From: Enoplolaimus lenunculus
Lineage: Eukaryota; Nematoda; Enoplea; Enoplida; Thoracostomopsidae
Assembly (NCBI GenBank): GCA_030248215.1
Contig: JASANG010001013.1
Coordinates: 124,001 to 188,000 of the forward strand
Length of the DNA: 64,000 nt
Direction: 5' to 3'
Shown: positions 23,701-30,091 of the stretch, piece after piece
How the letters are laid out: each line of letters starts with the position of its first letter
How positions within the stretch are numbered: position 1 is the first letter of the stretch
Program-made: the position numbers and the translations under genes
Notes under the pieces: model-generated
What the model saw: only the letters and a program-made list of their open reading frames with translations
Databases searched by the model: none
What the model was told of the DNA's origin: nothing

Positions 23701-24626
23701 CGATCATCAATTTCATTGTCAATTCTGATTGGTTGTTCGAATCCACCACCAGTCAGCTCGTCGATCTTTTTGATGACGTCATAGTTGTAGTTACGATTGT
23801 TGTCGGCCTCTATAACGGAAGACAATGGCTCAGCAATACTTTGACTACTGCCTAATGACTTCGACATGTATTTTCTACGATCGCTGTCTTTGAAGTAGAG
23901 CCTTTGGAACTTTTCCGTGCCGTGATTTTCTCGTTTCAACCTAATTCCCCCGGTAGTTTGAATGATTTCTTCAGTTTTAATTCTAGAATTTGAATCGCTA
24001 AATTGCAGTTGCCTATTGCCTGCGTTGCGTCGAATTGCACCAGGTAACGTTGTCGACGACGACAGTAACGCAACAACACCCAATACAGTCATCACTAGCA
24101 CTTGATACATACGCGATGTACGTTTGCATCGTGCACGTATTGTTGATCGCTTTACGATCGACTGCACTTGTGGCCTAGTGGATTGTATTGGTTGCAGTGA
24201 ATCAGATGATTGTGTCGAATCCACGCAGGATCGATCGCAGCTGGTGTCTTTAAGAAATTCATTTGCAACTTGGGTAGTTCTACAGTTGTCAGGCGATGAA
24301 AGACTTTGATTTCGAGGTTGTACTTCGTCGAGTCGTCGTTGTTGTTGTTGTGGTTGTTGTTGGTGTTGTGGTTTGTGCTGCTGCTGCCGCTGAAAATGAC
24401 CTGTTAGCAGTTGTTGTTGCGCTTGGACTGATGGATGCTGTTCGACCGATTCGTGGCAAAACAAGCTACCATAATCGCTATTTTCCAATGTAAATGATCG
24501 ATCTTGGTCGCAGGCGTTAGAATTATCTTGAAATGGTTGCAGTCCACGTCCCGTGTTGTTGTATGGCACATCGTTTATCGGCCCAGCGGCTGAGTTCGTC
24601 GACATTTGCGTGTCTCGGGTCATCAT
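2160..24626 (-). CDS. NCKX: K+-dependent Na+/Ca2+ exchanger gene (SLC24/NCKX family), whole locus
   Basis: Plasma-membrane antiporter family that exports Ca2+ and K+ in exchange for Na+. Ten exons per transcript were assembled by hand with GT-AG borders and phase kept at every junction, giving 1185 or 1184 residues depending on the last exon. Order: glutamine-rich N-terminus, a hydrophobic segment (about 174-194), a long presumed extracellular part, membrane segments with the alpha-1 repeat (GSAPELFTS; Glu about 481), a long cytoplasmic loop, then the alpha-2 repeat ([10 protein letters not shown]; Asp about 1064) and the C-terminal membrane segments. These Glu and Asp residues match the cation-binding pair known in NCKX2. 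Usual family length is about 500-650, with rod NCKX1 above 1000; the extra length here is N-terminal and loop sequence. The exact start and any 5' noncoding exon are unresolved. The family call is very secure; the paralogue is not assigned. Confidence 0.95.
2458..2754 (-). mobile_element. TTAGGC-array MITE (subfamily 1), exact 8-bp TSD
   Basis: Same element, inverted. The exact duplication CAAGTTAG lies at 2450-2457 and 2755-2762. It sits a few bases upstream of the acceptor of the distal NCKX exon. Confidence 0.9.
2763..4112. other. Intron, mostly unique
   Basis: NCKX intron between the two last exons. Apart from the GAGTTGATT MITE at 3262 nothing is recognised. A frame at 2800-3066 has no recognisable domain. 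Confidence 0.5.
3262..3504. mobile_element. GAGTTGATT inverted-repeat MITE
   Basis: Ends CTGTAAATTCTAGTGAGTTG and CTCACTGGAATTGACAGTG. The interior is dense in alternating GAGTTGA/TCAACTC words, so the whole element can form a long imperfect hairpin. The family recurs at 29309, 29839, 36564, 44684, 60981 and 61410. Confidence 0.8.
4113..4756 (+). mobile_element. TTAGGC-array MITE (subfamily 2), expanded
   Basis: Ends GGTCCATGTATAGAACAGG and its inverse (CGTTCTATACATGGGCC). The interior holds about 12 units of TTAGGC runs joined by AATAGGCTCATCCATACG. The flanks ACACACAC and ATACACAC fit an 8-bp duplication. Confidence 0.85.
4757..5650. other. Unresolved stretch downstream of proximal last exon
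   Basis: Holds the CCCGTAGCC repeat at 5345 and short TTAGGT words near 4850. No exon seen. Past the proximal poly(A) signal, but still inside the distal isoform's intron. Confidence 0.45.
5345..5487. mobile_element. CCCGTAGCC-type repeat
   Basis: Contains the family core TTTCAACCTTGCTTGTAAGT and ends GATGAGCTGGCTACGGGCC. Complete copies start CCCGTAGCC and end GGCTACGGG, a 9-12 bp inverted repeat. Confidence 0.75.
5651..5656 (-). terminator. Poly(A) signal for proximal NCKX isoform
   Basis: AATAAA on the minus strand about 95 nt after the stop of the proximal last exon. It is canonical and well placed. Its use would produce the proximal isoform and exclude the distal exon. Confidence 0.6.
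5715..5722. promoter_or_regulatory. CRE-like palindrome TGACGTCA
   Basis: A perfect TGACGTCA inside a longer near-palindrome (GATGACGTCATC), in the 3' UTR of the proximal isoform. It may be chance. Confidence 0.2.
5750..6023 (-). CDS. NCKX: NCKX last exon, proximal alternative
   Basis: Acceptor AATAATTTCAG|C restores the Gly codon split after exon 9. It encodes 90 residues: [58 protein letters not shown], then stop. Order and hydrophobicity match the last membrane segments of NCKX, normally ending in a CP[VF] motif. A canonical AATAAA lies about 95 nt past the stop. The frame is intact, and conserved positions match the distal copy, so I take it as functional. Confidence 0.92.
6584..6863. 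mobile_element. CACACGTGCAAG MITE
   Basis: Ends AAAGCCCCAGTCACACGTGC and GCACGTGTGAATAGGGCTTT; inner arms repeat GAACTTGCAGCTGCAA. Lies in the intron before the proximal NCKX last exon. Confidence 0.85.
7312..7448 (-). CDS. NCKX: NCKX exon 9: alpha-2 repeat
   Basis: 137 bp; acceptor TATTTCAG|GTC, donor GTTGG|GTAAGT, phase 0 in and 2 out. It encodes [20 protein letters not shown], then [20 protein letters not shown], then FDVTVG. GTSIPD carries the aspartate that pairs with the alpha-1 glutamate in ion binding. The phase-2 end is shared by both last exons. Confidence 0.96.
7520..7694 (+). mobile_element. TTAGGC-array MITE (subfamily 1), right end lost
   Basis: Left end GGCGCATGTAAAGATCAG followed by a short TTAGGC interior. 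It stops where a CCCGTAGCC-type repeat begins. It lies in the short intron between NCKX exons 8 and 9. Confidence 0.7.
7697..7833. mobile_element. CCCGTAGCC-type repeat, decayed
   Basis: Core TTTTCAACCTTGCTTGTAGG and end AAGATGAGCTAAATACGGGC. Confidence 0.65.
7855..7974 (-). CDS. NCKX: NCKX exon 8: membrane segment
   Basis: 120 bp, 40 codons; acceptor AATTTCAG|AAT, donor GCG|GTATGT, phase 0 in and out. It encodes [20 protein letters not shown], then [20 protein letters not shown], nearly the family consensus, leading into the alpha-2 repeat. Confidence 0.95.
8333..8425. repeat. Dispersed repeat, copy 1
   Basis: About 80 bp (TAATGCAACTTCTACAATAA to TTGAAGCATTTTTGGC) matches 59348-59435 with few changes. 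Type unknown. It lies in the intron beside NCKX exon 7. Confidence 0.65.
8501..8641 (-). CDS. NCKX: NCKX exon 7: end of loop, sixth membrane segment
   Basis: 141 bp, 47 codons; acceptor CTATTTTAG|GAA, donor CCG|GTAAAC, phase 0 in and out. It encodes acidic [20 protein letters not shown], then the conserved [19 protein letters not shown], the signature entry to the C-terminal membrane cluster in all NCKX proteins. Confidence 0.95.
8642..9555. other. Intron, unique AT-rich
   Basis: Part of the intron between NCKX exons 6 and 7. Nothing recognised. Confidence 0.5.
9556..10058. mobile_element. TATTCTCAAATG MITE carrying a nested hAT-like element
   Basis: Outer arms TATTGCTAAATGTGTGCAGC and ATCCATTTGAGAATAC. 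The 503-bp length is explained by the 285-bp insert at 9684-9968. Confidence 0.85.
9684..9968. mobile_element. CAGGGTG hAT-like MITE, nested, exact 8-bp TSD
   Basis: 285 bp. Begins CAGGGTGTAAACGGATAG and ends CCGGTTGCACCCTG, with exact GTAACAAC at 9676-9683 and 9969-9976. CAGGG ends and an 8-bp duplication are hAT hallmarks. The interior repeats CGGAAACGGA motifs. A relative lies at 58843. Confidence 0.92.
10281..10432. mobile_element. GCGCTATAC palindromic element
   Basis: Ends ATAGCGCTACACTTGTCG and AAATATAGCGCAACACT; the interior includes GACGGCGC-type words in both orientations around a GTACG centre. Confidence 0.65.
10810..11075 (+). mobile_element. tRNA-bearing TIR element, copy 1
   Basis: 266 bp, ends ACCCTTTCACTCATAG and CATGTGAGAAAGGGTTA, imperfect inverses. 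Flanks AACATATA at 10802-10809 and 11076-11083 match exactly. A tRNA-derived segment lies inside. Other copies at 41929 and 62129; a solo right end at about 17505-17532. Confidence 0.82.
10961..11029 (+). other. tRNA-derived segment in copy 1
   Basis: Holds box A-like TAGCTCAGTGCTC and box B-like GGGGTTCGAATCT at tRNA spacing, so a Pol III promoter is likely. The acceptor stem does not pair well, so I do not call it a functional tRNA. Confidence 0.65.
11416..11867. repeat. AAC/GTT microsatellite, about 450 bp
   Basis: Nearly pure AAC on the plus strand, with runs of AAT (about 11626-11649), AAG (about 11499-11510) and ACG (about 11812-11828). In the NCKX transcript it reads GTT repeats and begins right after the donor of exon 6. 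Open frames across it are repeat artefacts. Confidence 0.95.
11873..12152 (-). CDS. NCKX: NCKX exon 6: cytoplasmic loop
   Basis: 280 bp; acceptor ACCTCCAG|T, donor AAA|GTGAGT, phase 2 in and 0 out. It encodes a basic and Ser/Thr-rich piece ([20 protein letters not shown] up to [12 protein letters not shown]) leading into the conserved exon 7. A second acceptor 5 nt on (TGCAG|CAAAA, exon start 12147) would join exon 3 directly in frame, so exons 4 and 5 could be skipped together. The donor abuts a 450-bp GTT microsatellite. Confidence 0.78.
12400..12428 (-). CDS. NCKX: Proposed 29-nt NCKX microexon
   Basis: A strong pyrimidine tract and acceptor (TTTTTCTCTCGCTTCCAG) precede 29 nt that read NPTSGDSFS plus two bases, then a donor GTCAGT. 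Exon 4 ends in phase 0 and the best acceptor of the next exon at 12152 needs two bases carried in. A piece of 3n+2 nt is therefore required, and 29 fits. The donor is weaker than the others (C at -1). A longer form ending at 12340 (89 nt) also fits the phase but has a poor donor. Confidence 0.5.
13115..13330. mobile_element. TATTCTCAAATG MITE
   Basis: Ends TATTGTCAAATGTGTATAGC and CTACACACATTTGAGAATAT. Confidence 0.82.
13903..14146 (-). mobile_element. TTAGGC-array MITE (subfamily 1)
   Basis: Both terminal repeats are present. The flanks ATAAAGAG and ATAAACAG form a 7-of-8 target duplication. It lies in the intron after NCKX exon 4. Confidence 0.88.
14442..14563 (-). CDS. NCKX: NCKX exon 4: cytoplasmic loop
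   Basis: 122 bp; acceptor AAATTTTAG|TG, donor AAAG|GTAAGT, phase 1 in and 0 out. It encodes [20 protein letters not shown], then [21 protein letters not shown], a hydrophilic loop piece. It is assigned by phase, splice borders and position, since loop sequence is poorly conserved in the family. Confidence 0.78.
14638..14690. mobile_element. TATTCTCAAATG MITE arm fragment
   Basis: Only the inner arm is recognised (ATCAGTTGGCGATAAAGTC and TTGTAACTTTTTAACC), without outer ends. Confidence 0.4.
15313..15441. mobile_element. TAGGGTTGCGCTATAC palindromic element
   Basis: 129 bp. Ends TTAGGGTTGCGCCGTACTTT and TAAGTATAGCGCAACCCTGA. The whole sequence folds on itself: GTCACCGTGCGGTTTCGTACG faces CGTACGATAACGTATAGTGAC-like sequence. 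Also seen at 10281, 43720, 43811 and 63774, with fragments near 18195, 25345 and 50530. Confidence 0.8.
15662..15730 (+). other. tRNA-like SINE head
   Basis: GTCAGGGTAGAGCGTTCGTCT is close to the box A region at 37310; the box B region (GTGGTCAAGCCACTCC) is decayed. Confidence 0.35.
15859..16011. mobile_element. TATTCTCAAATG MITE, short
   Basis: Ends TATTCTCAAATGCGCATAGC and CTATGCACATTTGAGAAT; about 150 bp, with a shorter middle than the other copies. Confidence 0.8.
16195..16935 (+). mobile_element. TTAGGC MITE (subfamily 3) with 41-bp minisatellite
   Basis: 741 bp. The left end (GGTCCGTGTTACTTTAAG) is related to the ends at 48797 and 56210. The exact duplication GAATCAAA lies at 16187-16194 and 16936-16943. 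The interior is an array of about 14 units, each holding ACACATTTTTGCAACGATTA and three TTAGGC steps. Confidence 0.88.
16299..16880 (+). repeat. 41-bp minisatellite, about 14 units
   Basis: Unit ACACATTTTTGCAACGATTA plus three TTAGGC-type steps. Variants (TTAGTC, TTGGGC, TTAGGT) are shared by neighbouring units, showing recent local duplication. Entirely inside the MITE at 16195. Confidence 0.93.
17193..17404 (-). mobile_element. TTAGGC-array MITE (subfamily 1)
   Basis: Complete, with both ends. The flanks TGAGATTC and CGAGATCC match 6 of 8. Confidence 0.85.
17505..17532 (+). mobile_element. tRNA-bearing element, solo right end
   Basis: AATATTCATGCGAGAAAGGG and TTA match the right end of the three complete copies. 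Confidence 0.55.
17697..18101 (-). CDS. NCKX: NCKX exon 3: variable cytoplasmic loop with poly-Asn
   Basis: 405 bp; acceptor AATTTCAG|TG, donor GCAG|GTACCT, phase 1 in and 1 out. It begins [16 protein letters not shown], matching the loop helix after the HTLDPL block in NCKX. It then turns into low-complexity Thr, Ser, Gly and Pro sequence and a run of about 13 asparagines coded by AAT/AAC repeats near 17767-17808. That run is likely length-variable between individuals. The 405 bp is a multiple of three, so skipping would keep the frame. Confidence 0.87.
18521..18812. mobile_element. CACACGTGCAAG MITE
   Basis: Ends AAGCCATATTGACACGTGCC and TTGCACGTGTGAATACGGGC; strongly similar to the 6584 copy over its whole length. 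Confidence 0.85.
18813..19769. other. Intron, unique AT-rich
   Basis: Part of the 4.3-kb intron between NCKX exons 2 and 3. No coding signal or named repeat. Confidence 0.5.
19770..20036. mobile_element. ACAAGAGTGTGCAACT inverted-repeat MITE
   Basis: Ends TACAAGAGTGTGCAACTGGG and AGAGTTGCACACTCTTGTA, near-perfect inverses. Inner arms CCCTCTAAACAAG and TTGTTTAGAGGGG also pair. Confidence 0.82.
20482..20922. mobile_element. CTGTAGTGACCCG MITE, TA flanks
   Basis: 441 bp, ends CTGTGGTGACTCGAATAAGA and CTTATTCTGGTCACTAGAG, TA on both sides. Confidence 0.82.
21246..21403. mobile_element. CCCGTAGCC-type repeat, decayed, reversed
   Basis: Ends GCCTGTAGCCAGTCAAACTT and TGCGGCTACAAGCC, with a degenerate middle. 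Confidence 0.5.
21564..21770. mobile_element. TATTCTCAAATG MITE
   Basis: Ends TATTCTCAAATGTGTATAGC and GCTACACGCATTTGATAAAA. Confidence 0.82.
21900..22108. mobile_element. GAGTCAAATTGACTC inverted-repeat MITE
   Basis: Ends CACAGTGCAAAATATGATGA and GACTCACCTTTTTTTGCAGTG, with arms TTGACTCTCTCCGAAATTGG and CTATCTCGGAGAGAGTCAA. The family recurs at 34195, 37636, 39269, 43444 and 54270. Confidence 0.82.
22379..22529 (-). CDS. NCKX: NCKX exon 2: start of cytoplasmic loop
   Basis: 151 bp; acceptor TTTCCAG|GCC, donor GAAT|GTAAGT, phase 0 in and 1 out. It encodes the conserved loop block [20 protein letters not shown] then [11 protein letters not shown], which follows the first membrane cluster in NCKX proteins. 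The intron before it is short (198 bp). Confidence 0.92.
22728..24626 (-). CDS. NCKX: NCKX exon 1: N-terminus, extracellular region, alpha-1 repeat
   Basis: Encodes residues 1-633 if the tandem ATGs at 24626 and 24623 start the protein. The frame stays open upstream to a stop near 24705, so an upstream exon is possible. Visible parts: poly-Gln stretch about 71-97; hydrophobic segment about 174-194 (signal anchor or cleaved signal, as in other NCKX); three acidic repeats about 298-347; an RVKR basic site about 379-382; N-glycosylation sequons NCT and NET about 395 and 406; first membrane segment about 424-446; alpha-1 repeat with [18 protein letters not shown] about 468-485 and [18 protein letters not shown] about 499-516; two further membrane segments about 534-550 and 554-575. 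A Ser/Thr/Gly-rich start of the loop follows. The donor is TTT|GTAAGT, phase 0. Confidence 0.93.
23588..23735 (-). repeat. Coding acidic repeats in NCKX exon 1
   Basis: Three degenerate repeats of the form QPI(R/K)I(D/E)xExDDR lie back to back ([36 protein letters not shown]), then a decayed [10 protein letters not shown] unit. They sit between the N-terminal hydrophobic segment and the first exchanger membrane segment, so they probably face outside. NCKX1 also carries acidic repeats, but in its cytoplasmic loop. A role in holding cations near the pore is only a guess. Confidence 0.8.
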
Positions 24627-25168
24627 TGAAAATGTGTCCGATTTCACTTTTGGAACAGGTATAACCCGCTGTATGGTACAATAGGCGCGACCTCCACGAA
24701 TAGACTATGGTAGGATAGTATCCTTGAGGTTATTTTTGACGAATATATACTTAAATTTTAATATTTACATCCACATTTTTATCAGCTTTTTTCTAATATT
24801 TACCGTAGACGGTAAACAAAGAATACTTATATTCTGAAATTCATCAAAAAGGTTTTATATTTTATAACACAAATAATAATATAAATGTCAAATGAAATGA
24901 AAAATAGCAGTATGCTACTTATATTTTCCGGAAACTATTCTTGAATATATTTGGTTAATCTCTTTTGCTAACTAATCGGCTCTGAATACTACGTTCAGCG
25001 TAATCACTGTTTTAGTAAGGATTTTAGTGGCCTATCACATGCATTACAGACCAGTTATTAACCGTTTATCTCATAGAGTAGACTTAAGATTTAGGAAGCG
25101 CACGCCATGAAATCACACGACTCAAAAACGTTTCGAAATTTTTGATTTTAGGCATGCGCTATATTAAT
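24627..25168. other. Immediate upstream region of NCKX exon 1
   Basis: Would hold the 5' UTR, an upstream splice acceptor or a promoter. ATACAG at about 24672 on the minus strand is a possible acceptor. No TATA box or clear initiator can be called. Confidence 0.35.
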
Positions 25169-25320
25169 CACACGCCACCGGATGCCGCCACACGCCACCG
25201 GATGCCACCACACGCCACCGGATGCCACCACACGCCACCGGATGCCACCACACGCCACCGGATGCCACCACACGCCACCGGATGCCACCACACGCCACCG
25301 GATGCCACCACACGCCACAG
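25169..25320. repeat. 20-bp tandem repeat, about 7.5 units
   Basis: Unit CACACGCCACCGGATGCCAC, almost identical throughout; first unit CACGCCACCGGATGCCGC differs by one base. Confidence 0.95.
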
Positions 25321-25344
25321 GATAGATTTGGCTTATATTTTCGT

Positions 25345-25405
25345 TAGCAACGCATAGCAGCGTGCGACGGCACGTGTCGGGGTCCGGCACAATAGCGCAA
25401 ACCCT
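25345..25405. mobile_element. GCGCTATAC-type element fragment
   Basis: Right half only, ending CACAATAGCGCAAACCCTAA. Confidence 0.45.
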
Positions 25406-25472
25406 AAAGATTAACGATCTTTACACTAGAAATTCCCGCACTTTACACACAGTTCGTAAAATGTTACATAGC

Positions 25473-25640
25473 CCTGACCCGTAGCAGAAGGGGATCAGGG
25501 TGGCGTTACCACCGCTGGAAAACCTTTGGCCCTCTTTGGAAAATTTTCAACCTTGCTTATAAGTTTATTGAAGACCGTTGTATGACCGTACGGAAAATTT
25601 CTTAGCACCATCGATCAAGGTGAGCTGGCTACTGGGCTTG
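25473..25640. mobile_element. CCCGTAGCC-type repeat
   Basis: Starts CTGACCCGTAGCAGAAGG, core TTTTCAACCTTGCTTATAAG, ends AAGGTGAGCTGGCTACTGGG. Confidence 0.75.
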
Positions 25641-26102
25641 AAGTAGGCTGATATAATCAGAATCGCATCAAAATTTAATTAAATACGATTTGCAACTGTG
25701 TTTGCAGGTTACCAGGGGCAGTTCAAAGTCTTTGCTCAAGTAAATTATTAAACAACCGTTTGTATATAAAGTATATTTTTCCAATAACTCAGCAGGATTC
25801 CAAATTTTTGGCGTTTACAAGTATCCATGGAAACATTTGATATTAAAAAAATAAATATTGACATTTTGTTTAAGATTTGTCTGTTATCAGAATTATTTCA
25901 GGGTCGGAAACCAGGATAAATACATAGCTAAAAATACGCGGGTTTGCGCAGTTAAAAGTCAGTGGTTGTGTTAAAAAACGTACCTTTTTTACAACCTTTC
26001 CACCGTATTTTAAGGTTACGACTTAGGCACGCTTTAGGGGTCGGTATACGTGCTCTGCGCAGTAAATATGATGAGTTGACTTTTAACCCATTCGAACTTT
26101 AA

Positions 26103-26485
26103 GAGCCTCTCCTAGGAGTCGGGCTCTAAGACTCTCCGTCCAGAGTCGGGCTGTAAGAAACTAACCTCAAGTCGCGCTCTAAAAGCCTGTCCCGAAATCG
26201 GGCTCTAAGAATCTAACCTCGAGTCAGGCGCTAAGAGGCTCTTCATAGAGTCGGGCTCTAGGAAACTCACCCGGAAACGTGCTCTAAGAGACTCAGCCTG
26301 GAGTCGGGGTCTAAGAGGCTCACAACGGAGTCGGGCTCTAAGGCACTCACACCGGAGTCGGACTCTAAGGGCCTCTCCCCAAAAGTCCGCTCTAACCCAC
26401 TCACCCTGGAGTCTGGCTCTAAGAGTCTCTCCCCAGAGTCGGGCTCTAAGAGACTCACCGTGGACTCCGACTCTAAGAGCCTCAC
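26103..26485. repeat. About 30-bp degenerate tandem repeat, 12-13 units
   Basis: Units of the form GAGTCGGGCTCTAAGAGACT plus TCACCCCG. Divergence between units is 10-25% by eye. Open minus-strand frames here follow from a unit length near 30. Confidence 0.88.
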
Positions 26486-27010
26486 TCCAGGGTTTCAAAC
26501 AGGCTTGACAGTCGAATTTCACTCGGTTATATGATTGAAGTCTGATTTAACTCAGTTTTGAATCAAATTCCATTCAAAGACAAATCAAATTGATTTCAAC
26601 TCAAGTTAAGATGACACTCACCGGTTCATTTGTAATTTGAACACCAGCGATTGTTCATAAAAGCCTCGAGACTAAATATTAGAAGATTTAGATTCACGTC
26701 TTAGGCATATGTTTTAGCTTAAACATAGTCTTTGACGTTAACGAGCAGATACTTAAAATTAACACGAGTCAAATCGAATATTTCATAAAATCAAAGTTAC
26801 TTTCTCAAAAAACTTTTCTTCCGTTGATTGGTAAATTTTGTATTTTTCAAAATTAATTTCAGTTTGTGAAACTTTGCTTCAAATTGATCAGTTTTAGAAT
26901 GTATGAAAGTTATAATGTTCCAACAATAAAGACGTTCTTATTAGCATTTAAATTAGTTGATTTTTGTTATATGTAGCTTGGTTAAAAATAATTTTTCATT
27001 TAAAAATTTT

Positions 27011-27271
27011 GGCCAATGTAAAGAAAAGGGCGGAACAGTATTATAAGCATATTCCTAAGCCTAAGCCTAAGCCTAAGCCTAAACCTAAGCGTAAGAATGA
27101 GCATATTCTTAAGCCTAAGCGTAAGCCTAAGCCAAAACCTAATCGTAAGAATGAGTTTATTCCTAAGCCTAAGCCAAAGCCAAAAGCCATGCAAAAAATC
27201 AGCCTAAAGCTTAAGCTTACTCTATTGCAGTTTCACAGAAAAACGTTCCGCCCCTGACCTTTACATGATCC
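27011..27271 (-). mobile_element. TTAGGC-array MITE (subfamily 1)
   Basis: Both ends present, interior of repeated CCTAAG (TTAGGC read on the other strand). The flanks AAAATTTT and GAGACTTT match weakly. Confidence 0.82.
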
Positions 27272-27390
27272 GAGACTTTTAACCATTTCTAAATTTCAGT
27301 TCAGGCATCAACGGTAGAAACACAGCAAGCGATTAAAAATGCAAAGATCGGTTCCTGGCAAAATAATTTTTTCTTAAGCAAACGTTATTT

Positions 27391-27467
27391 TTTGGCTTAG
27401 GCTTAGGCTTAGCGTAGACTTAGAAATATGCTTATACTGCTGTAACGGTCCTGTTCGATACATTGGC
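27391..27467 (+). mobile_element. TTAGGC MITE fragment (right half)
   Basis: Short TTAGGC run followed by the family right end ATATGCTTATACTGCTG and a decayed GTTCGATACATTGGC. Confidence 0.65.
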
Positions 27468-27471
27468 GCAC

Positions 27472-29308
27472 GGTTTAGAAATCTGGCAGCATAAAATAGA
27501 CAAGTAAGGACACAAGTCTAAAAGTCAACAAAACACGTAGAATTCTTTGAAATTTCAAACTTCACCTGAAAAACAATTTTTCAATATATAAAAATATATG
27601 GATATATAATATATAATATATATGTATATATATATGTATATATGTGTATATATGTATATATATAACAGATAGACATCTATATCTTTCGGATAAATTGCTA
27701 AAAATAAAATATCTTAAAATCAAAACAAAATATAAATAAGTATACAAGCTTTATTTCTCATCAAATCACATGACCTTGTTGCCATAAACGAGCACATCAC
27801 TGGCGCAAGAGAGGTGTTAAGCCTACCGCAAGACGGGCCCACCTTTCCACCGTTCCCCCATCTTGTGGAGATAATCCGGGTTTCGAAGTCAGGCGAATTG
27901 TAGAGGAAGTAGACACTGGAACTTTTTGGCCGCAGACCCTGTAACTATTTTAATGATATTGAAATGTAAGCAGTATCAAAGGTGCCGCAAAACTGCTAAC
28001 ATTCTAGGAAATGATAAATAACGATACTCAAATCAAACAAGATATACGTGTATCTGTTGCTAACCACAGTTGGATAAACTGGGCAATTTTTTACATCCAC
28101 GCAGACATAACGTTTACGATCCATTCCCGAGGATCTATGCTTACTAGAGCTAACCGCAGTGGTTACACATTTGAATTAAATCATCGTTAGACAATGTCCA
28201 GTTGAATATTGAATGACAACAAAATTTTGTCAAATTTTGTAAAACTTTTCAACTTCCGTTCAGTTAAATCCAAGTTTGGCCCCGCGACACCGCGAAGACT
28301 CGCTCGCTCGGAACTGGTAGTTTCCTGACCGCTGAAAATATACAAGCTTATTTCGTTTAATCTTCCGGGAACCGTGAAAACTGTTTGATTATTTTTCATG
28401 GTAACGACAGAAAGTCAGATACAGTGAACATACGAAGCCAACGATGCAAAATTTTAATTTTTTCAAATTTCTTTAAATATTATTCCTTAATTTCAAATCA
28501 ATTTTCGTCAAAAATTACTAAAATGTGAACAAAAAAACATTACAGCTTCATAACCATCGACGTCATTTAAACGCACGTGAGCAGACAACTTCAAACAGAC
28601 CGCACAAGGAATTTTGATGACAATTGAAAAACGGGGGTCAAAATATTTCGAGGGAGGAATACGTTTTCCCACGAACGACTGAACCTATTTCCTGTCTGTG
28701 GGTATAAATCAGGACGCAAAACAACCAAACCCGAATGGCGCGACTGATTACTTGGCCAACACTGAACCTAACAGTTTCTATCCAAGCCAATAACCAGCTG
28801 AGTTTGCTAGTGGGGGCTTAAATTGTTTAGGTAGGTCCTGCAAAGATACTAAGAAAGCTTACAAGTGACGTTGAAACGTATTCATTAGAATTTCTCTTTG
28901 TCAGAGGGGCTGATTCTCCTGCCCCCCCGTTTCGCCATCGACCTGTTATTGCTGGAATTGTTGTGTTTAAGCTGATTTTCACACAAAGTCAGTCACGTGT
29001 GACAAACGTGTTTACAAGCTAATATATCGAGTATTGCTTGACTTAATGCTATTTCAAGCGTATCTCAATCAGAACCTAAACACTAAATACTTTGCCAGAT
29101 TTTTACCTACTGCGATTTTCGCAGCTGGCTATCGTTGGTTTATGGTTTGAGGTACGGAGCCAAATTTCTCACACTCACAACGGTTATTGTAAGTCTGGGG
29201 ATTGGTCTTGTAACTTCCGAATCATGACAATCACAGGTTACGTCATTTCATACAGATGTTCGTGCAGATATATTGGTAGCTTCATCAGAAGCTCAGACAA
29301 GGTAAATT
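27472..29308. other. No gene seen
   Basis: AT-rich unique sequence plus the microsatellite at 27588. No splice-bounded frame matching a known protein. Confidence 0.5.
27588..27665. repeat. AT-rich TATATG microsatellite
   Basis: Impure ATATAT/GTATAT run. Confidence 0.85.
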
Positions 29309-29553
29309 GTAAATTTCAGTGAGTTGATTTTAACACAGAATAAGTTGAATCACTCAGTCTAAGTTAAGACTATCAGAACTCAGAATTTTGAGTTGATTCC
29401 ATTCTTTCTGAGTTAATTAATCAACTCACCCAGAGTCAACTCAGCTCAGAGTTCAACTCAAATCAGAGTGAACTAATGTTTACTGATATTAATTCAGAAA
29501 TAACCAACTCGTAAGCTGAATTGATTAATCAACTCATTGGAGTTTACAGTGTA
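29309..29553. mobile_element. GAGTTGATT MITE
   Basis: Ends TTGTAAATTTCAGTGAGTTG and CATTGGAGTTTACAGTGTA. Confidence 0.82.
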
Positions 29554-29838
29554 GCTATGACTAAAATGACCCTAAAATTCATTAACTCGTTTTGCAACTG
29601 TTACAAAACGGATTCACTCAAATTACATATAGTTTTTAACGGTCGTATCGCTGACGAAGATTTTTCTTGACTTTAAGACGGAACGATAATGGCTTATCGG
29701 TTCAATCTAGGGATGGACTCAGCTTGTCGGACCCACAGAAATATAACAATTCTACTGGGACTAGTCAATTTTGTATAAATTGAGTCGAATTTCAGATCGC
29801 GTCATGTGCAAATTTTTACAAAACACCGCGTTTGCTCA

Positions 29839-30091
29839 CTGTAAATTTCAGTGAGTTGATTTTAACTCGGAATGAGTTGAACCAGTCAGTATGAGTTAGG
29901 ACTAGCAGAACTCAGAATGTTGAGCAAATTCATTTCGTTCTGAATTAATTAATCAACTCACCCAGAGTCAACTCAACTCCGAGTGATAATCAACACAACT
30001 CAGGGTGAGTTAACGTTCGCTGTTATTATAACTCAGAAATAACTAACTTTCCGTCTGAGTTGATTAATTAATTCTTTGGAATTCAAAGTGC
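29839..30091. mobile_element. GAGTTGATT MITE
   Basis: Ends CACTGTAAATTTCAGTGAG and TCTTTGGAATTCAAAGTG; close to the copy 290 bp upstream, same orientation. Confidence 0.82.

Noticed and set aside
24645-24647. NCKX start at GTG 24647
   Set aside because: It is not an ATG; the first in-frame ATG pair is at 24626 and 24623. An upstream exon remains possible.
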